Part shown: positions 16,902-19,483 of the stretch, piece after piece
How positions within the stretch are numbered: position 1 is the stretch's first letter
Layout: each line of letters begins with the position of its first letter
From: Flavobacteriaceae bacterium
GTDB taxonomy: Bacteria > Bacteroidota > Bacteroidia > Flavobacteriales > Flavobacteriaceae
Direction: 5' to 3'
NCBI GenBank assembly: GCA_018672145.1
Contig: JABHGH010000052.1
Span: 1 to 19,483, forward strand
DNA length: 19,483 nucleotides
Made by a program: the position numbers and the translations under genes
The notes under the pieces: generated by a model
Database searches by the model: none
Seen by the model: only the letters and a program-made list of their open reading frames with translations
What the model was told of the DNA's origin: nothing

Positions 16902-18238
16902 TTTTTTACGTTTTCGGGTGATGAATAATAGAGTAATGAGAGTTCGGTTCTAGAATTAATGATTTGCTGCATCGCTGATAGATGCTGATTTTGGAGGTCG
17001 TAAAGTTGCAATTGTGCTTGTCTTAGCTCAAAGCTTCCTGTGACGCCTTCTTTATATTTAATTTGATTTTTTCTTTCAATTTTATATGCGATTTCAAGAC
17101 TTTCTTGACTTCTGACAAACTCTTCAAGAGCCTGGGTATATTGATTGTGCGCGTTTGCTTTTTGCAAGAGTAGGTTTTCCGTGACCTGATCGACTTGTGC
17201 TTTTGCTTTTTCCACATTGAGTTTTGCTTGATCGGTTCTCGATTGGCCAGCACCAGAGCTGAAAATGGGTAAACGAACACTTAACCCAATGGCCGATCGG
17301 CCATACCATTGTTGATTCTTTTCCGTAAAAGTAAAGGCATCGCTAAAAGCATCATAGCCACCGGTAATAAAAGCTGAAATGGTGGGTAAGGCGCGAAAAC
17401 GTTCCAGTTTAAGAAGCAATTCATTTGAACGAAGATTGTTTTGCGCAATTTGATAGTCGATATTTTTATCTATGTCCCATGTGTCGACATTATGGATGTC
17501 TTCACTTGCCAAACAAAGTGCTAACAAGCTGTCTGACAAAACAATCTTATGATCAAGGTCTCTTCCCAGAGACATATTGAGCATTTGATAGGTAATAGGA
17601 ATCATTCGAGAAATATAATCAAGCCCACTTTGAATGGATGATTTTGTAATTTCCAACTGCTGGACTTCCTCAATCTCAACCAATCCTTGTGCGTATACTT
17701 TTCGAATATCGGTTAGTGTTGCGTCTAGATTGTTGAAGTTTTTCTCTAAAATATTTTTACGTTCTTCAGCGAGCAATACATTTACATAAGCGTCGGTAAC
17801 AAGGCCGCGGACTTCCAACTCACTTTTCACTTTATTTTGGCGAGAAATTTTCAAGAAAACAGTTGAAGCCTGTAACCCAACCAAGTAGGAGCCATCAAAA
17901 ATAAGTTGGTTCAATCGAGCAGAGACATCTATACTTTGAGCTTTACCAAATTGAACTGCATAATCACCTCCGGAGCCTCCGCTAAACGAGCCTGGCACAA
18001 TCGAGGTGCGTTGCTCAAGGTCTTTGTTGTAGGCTGCTGAGGCGCTGACTTGCGGAAAACCAGTCGCAATGACTTCCCATTGCCTTTTTTTGGCAATTTC
18101 AACGTCATAGTTGGCATTAACCATCGCGCGGTTGTTTTGTAAACCTTCGCTGATAGCACCTGTCAAACTCAAAGGTTCCTGGCTTGAAGCTGAGAATATG
18201 ATCAAGAGCGTAATAGCAATTGTAATTATTCGATTCAT
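16898..18238 (-). CDS. TolC-family outer-membrane efflux channel
   Basis: Outer-membrane component of the tripartite pump. A signal peptide (MNRIITIAITLLIIFSASSQ) is followed by two copies of the OEP pattern: long amphipathic helices alternating with beta-strand segments, for example EPLSLTGAISEGLQNN with NANYDVEIAKKR near the start, and a second repeat around residues 230-440. The tail QLQLYDLQNQHLSAMQQIINSRTELSLLYY is the typical closing helix. At 446 residues it is the normal size. The start codon overlaps the TetR stop by 4 bases and its stop overlaps the adaptor start by 4 bases. No N-terminal lipobox Cys is seen, unlike OprM-type channels. Confidence 0.93.
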   Translation of the reverse strand: MNRIITIAITLLIIFSASSQEPLSLTGAISEGLQNNRAMVNANYDVEIAKKRQWEVIATGFPQVSASAAYNKDLEQRTSIVPGSFSGGSGGDYAVQFGKAQSIDVSARLNQLIFDGSYLVGLQASTVFLKISRQNKVKSELEVRGLVTDAYVNVLLAEERKNILEKNFNNLDATLTDIRKVYAQGLVEIEEVQQLEITKSSIQSGLDYISRMIPITYQMLNMSLGRDLDHKIVLSDSLLALCLASEDIHNVDTWDIDKNIDYQIAQNNLRSNELLLKLERFRALPTISAFITGGYDAFSDAFTFTEKNQQWYGRSAIGLSVRLPIFSSGAGQSRTDQAKLNVEKAKAQVDQVTENLLLQKANAHNQYTQALEEFVRSQESLEIAYKIERKNQIKYKEGVTGSFELRQAQLQLYDLQNQHLSAMQQIINSRTELSLLYYSSPENVKK

Positions 18239-18852
18239 GATTTATTTTTTATATAAGAGGATAACAATTCCATGCCGTTTTCGGTGACAATAGCACGTAA
18301 GTGATAGTCCAAGTAATTTTCCATAAGCTCCTCTGGACTATATTTGTCAGTAGGAAACATCTCCACGTTTTTGATCCCGTTCATTCCATTGAAATACATG
18401 CGTGAAATAAAATCTACGTCAATAGAAGCGCGAAACAGTTTCATATTCACCCCCTTTTTTAGACTTTTTTTAACAGAAGTAGTCATAAAATCGAATTGCT
18501 TTTTTTGCAACTCGCGGTGAATGCTCGGATAGTACTTCCTCAACTGATACAACGGCGAGGTTTTCTCGCCTTTAAGTTGATGCATGATAAACAATTTGAT
18601 TTCGTAAAGCTCGGAAATGGGATTTGTTGCCGTTTCACGTATCTGATCCAAACCAGAAGTAATATGATGATACATAGAGAAAACAACGGACTGAACAAGG
18701 GTTTCTTTGTTGGAAAAAAAATTGTAAATCGTTTTTTTTGAGATTTTCATTTCATTTGCAATGTCGTCCATAGTAACGCTCTTGAACCCTAGGGAAAGAA
18801 AAAGTTCAGTAGAGGTGATGACGATAGATTGCTCCAAGTCAGAAATTTTCAT
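18235..18852 (-). CDS. TetR/AcrR-family transcriptional regulator of the efflux operon
   Basis: A DNA-binding repressor-type protein of 205 residues. The N-terminal helix-turn-helix spans about residues 9-55: AxELFLSLGFKSVTMDDIANEMKISKKTIYNFFSNKETL-like pattern, with the recognition helix near SKKTIYNFF. The remaining helical C-terminal domain would bind a ligand and dimerise; it has no recognisable sub-family signature. It is the first gene of the four-gene efflux operon, overlapping the TolC-like gene by 4 bases, so it likely controls its own transcript. The start is well supported because the helix-turn-helix begins only about nine residues in and the next Met is residue 28. The promoter lies almost directly against the start codon. 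Confidence 0.94.
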   Translation of the reverse strand: MKISDLEQSIVITSTELFLSLGFKSVTMDDIANEMKISKKTIYNFFSNKETLVQSVVFSMYHHITSGLDQIRETATNPISELYEIKLFIMHQLKGEKTSPLYQLRKYYPSIHRELQKKQFDFMTTSVKKSLKKGVNMKLFRASIDVDFISRMYFNGMNGIKNVEMFPTDKYSPEELMENYLDYHLRAIVTENGMELLSSYIKNKS

Positions 18853-18859
18853 AGCAGTG

Positions 18860-18889
18860 CAAAGATAAGGGCGGAAACGCTAAAAACAA
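18860..18889 (-). promoter_or_regulatory. Bacteroidota-type promoter of the tetR-efflux operon
   Basis: On the minus strand a TTTG containing the -33 TTG (18889-18887) is followed after 19 bases by TATCTTTG (18867-18860), an exact match to TTG-N17-23-TAnnTTTG. The -7 box ends only 7 bases before the ATG, so the transcript should start about 0-4 bases before the start codon. Confidence 0.7.
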
Positions 18890-18913
18890 AAAAAGTTTCT
18901 GGAGTTTTTTTGT
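18886..18913. promoter_or_regulatory. Inverted repeat overlapping the -33 region, candidate TetR operator
   Basis: Perfect 9-base arms ACAAAAAAA (18886-18894) and TTTTTTTGT (18905-18913) with a 10-base spacer. The proximal arm covers the -33 TTG of the efflux promoter, where a bound repressor would block polymerase. The arms are mostly A/T runs, so chance occurrence is possible. Confidence 0.35.
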
Positions 18914-19005
18914 ATTAATAAAAACAAAGTGCATTATTTTAAAAAAGTAGCACACCGCACGGAATATAAATAATTTCATACATTTAAGTTTAAGCAACAA
19001 AAAAC

Positions 19006-19483
19006 ATGTTTCCCTCAAACTCAGAATTTTTACAAAACAGCAAGCAGTATTTATCAAAAAAATACTTTGTCGTATTTTTCAGCTTGCTATTTGCAATAGT
19101 ATTAAGCGGCGTTTTACAAGATGAAAATGTGATGAATCATTTTCTTAAAATTAGCCCATGGCTTGTCGTCGTTCAACTTCTTCTCAACTTTTTTGTATCG
19201 GGATCTATTATGGTTGGCATTTCCTCATACACCATGTCGATTGCCAAAGGAGAAGGGATTCACTTTAAACGTCTTTTTGGTCATTTTAACTCTTTGAAAC
19301 CTTTTTTTGCCTTTTTGATATACACATCATCAGTTCTAGTCGGTCTTATTTTATTAATCGTTCCTGGGGTCATACTTGCCTTGCTTTTTTCTCAAGTGTT
19401 TTTTGTTCTCGCCAATGATTCTGACATTGGTGTACGGGATGCTTTTAAAAAAAGTAAACACATGATGAGTGATCGAAAAATGC
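19006..19483 (+). CDS. Multi-pass membrane protein, DUF975-like, truncated by the window end
   Basis: An open frame from ATG 19006 runs 159 codons to the end of the window with no stop. Hydrophobic segments lie near residues 20-38, 51-75, 98-125 and 120-138, so at least four helices are expected. The end reads ...FVLANDSDIGVRDAFKKSKHMMSDRK, which resembles the pattern ending in KKSxxMMxGxK in DUF975 and related integral membrane families, and LLIVPGVILALLFSQVFFVLAND is also characteristic. Function in these families is not established. It is divergent from the TetR gene across 153 bases. A one-mismatch -7 element, TAAGTTTA at 18985, lies 13 bases upstream. Confidence 0.75.
   Translation, partial: MFPSNSEFLQNSKQYLSKKYFVVFFSLLFAIVLSGVLQDENVMNHFLKISPWLVVVQLLLNFFVSGSIMVGISSYTMSIAKGEGIHFKRLFGHFNSLKPFFAFLIYTSSVLVGLILLIVPGVILALLFSQVFFVLANDSDIGVRDAFKKSKHMMSDRKM

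Noticed and set aside
18839..19057. Minus-strand open frame covering the tetR upstream region
   Set aside because: It is low-complexity, runs across the efflux promoter and the start of the plus-strand membrane-protein gene, and does not resemble a protein.
1..19483. Mobile element, prophage, CRISPR array or defence island
   Set aside because: No transposase, integrase, terminal repeats, spaced direct repeats or defence-type genes were seen; gene content is housekeeping, transport and efflux with uniform composition.

Overview
The window comes from a Bacteroidota chromosome, most likely a marine or aquatic member of the Flavobacteriia. Four things point there: the ribonucleotide reductase and other protein sequences read like flavobacterial versions; the regulator-TolC-adaptor-RND gene order is common in that group; several genes are preceded by the Bacteroidota -7 promoter element TAnnTTTG; and clear Shine-Dalgarno sequences are mostly absent. 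Base composition looks uniform. I see no tRNA, rRNA, insertion sequence, prophage gene or CRISPR array.

Layout. 1-2570 (+): the end of nrdB, then nrdA, the class I ribonucleotide reductase. 2620-4227 (-): an acyl-CoA carboxylase carboxyltransferase subunit with no biotin-carboxylase partner nearby. 4358-7854 (-): a phosphate-uptake unit, with an outer-membrane porin of the phosphate-selective O/P family followed by a PiT permease fused to a PhoU-like domain. The porin frame is interrupted by one in-frame TAA, and a Pho-box-like direct repeat lies just upstream of it. 7981-9743 (+): dgt (dGTPase) and tadA (tRNA adenosine deaminase), sharing one base. 9792-12034 (-): aspS, a small two-helix membrane protein overlapping its end, and a cold-shock protein. 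12316-18852 (-): a four-gene efflux operon in transcription order TetR regulator, TolC-like channel, lipoprotein adaptor, RND pump; the first two junctions overlap by 4 bases and the third has a 2-base gap. 19006 to the end (+): a truncated multi-pass membrane protein of the DUF975 type.

How the genes work together. NrdAB makes dNDPs and Dgt degrades dGTP, so the window holds one synthetic and one degradative arm of dNTP control, although they are not in one operon. The porin and PiT would carry phosphate across the outer and inner membranes in turn. The efflux operon encodes a complete tripartite pump with its own regulator; the regulator promoter is well formed, is nearly leaderless, and overlaps an inverted repeat that could be its operator.

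Most of the window is ordinary housekeeping and efflux content, and I did not find a clearly new system. The observations most worth checking are the nonsense codon in the porin, the Pho-box-like repeat in front of it, the promoter/operator layout of the TetR gene, and the apparent extra helix pair in the RND pump.
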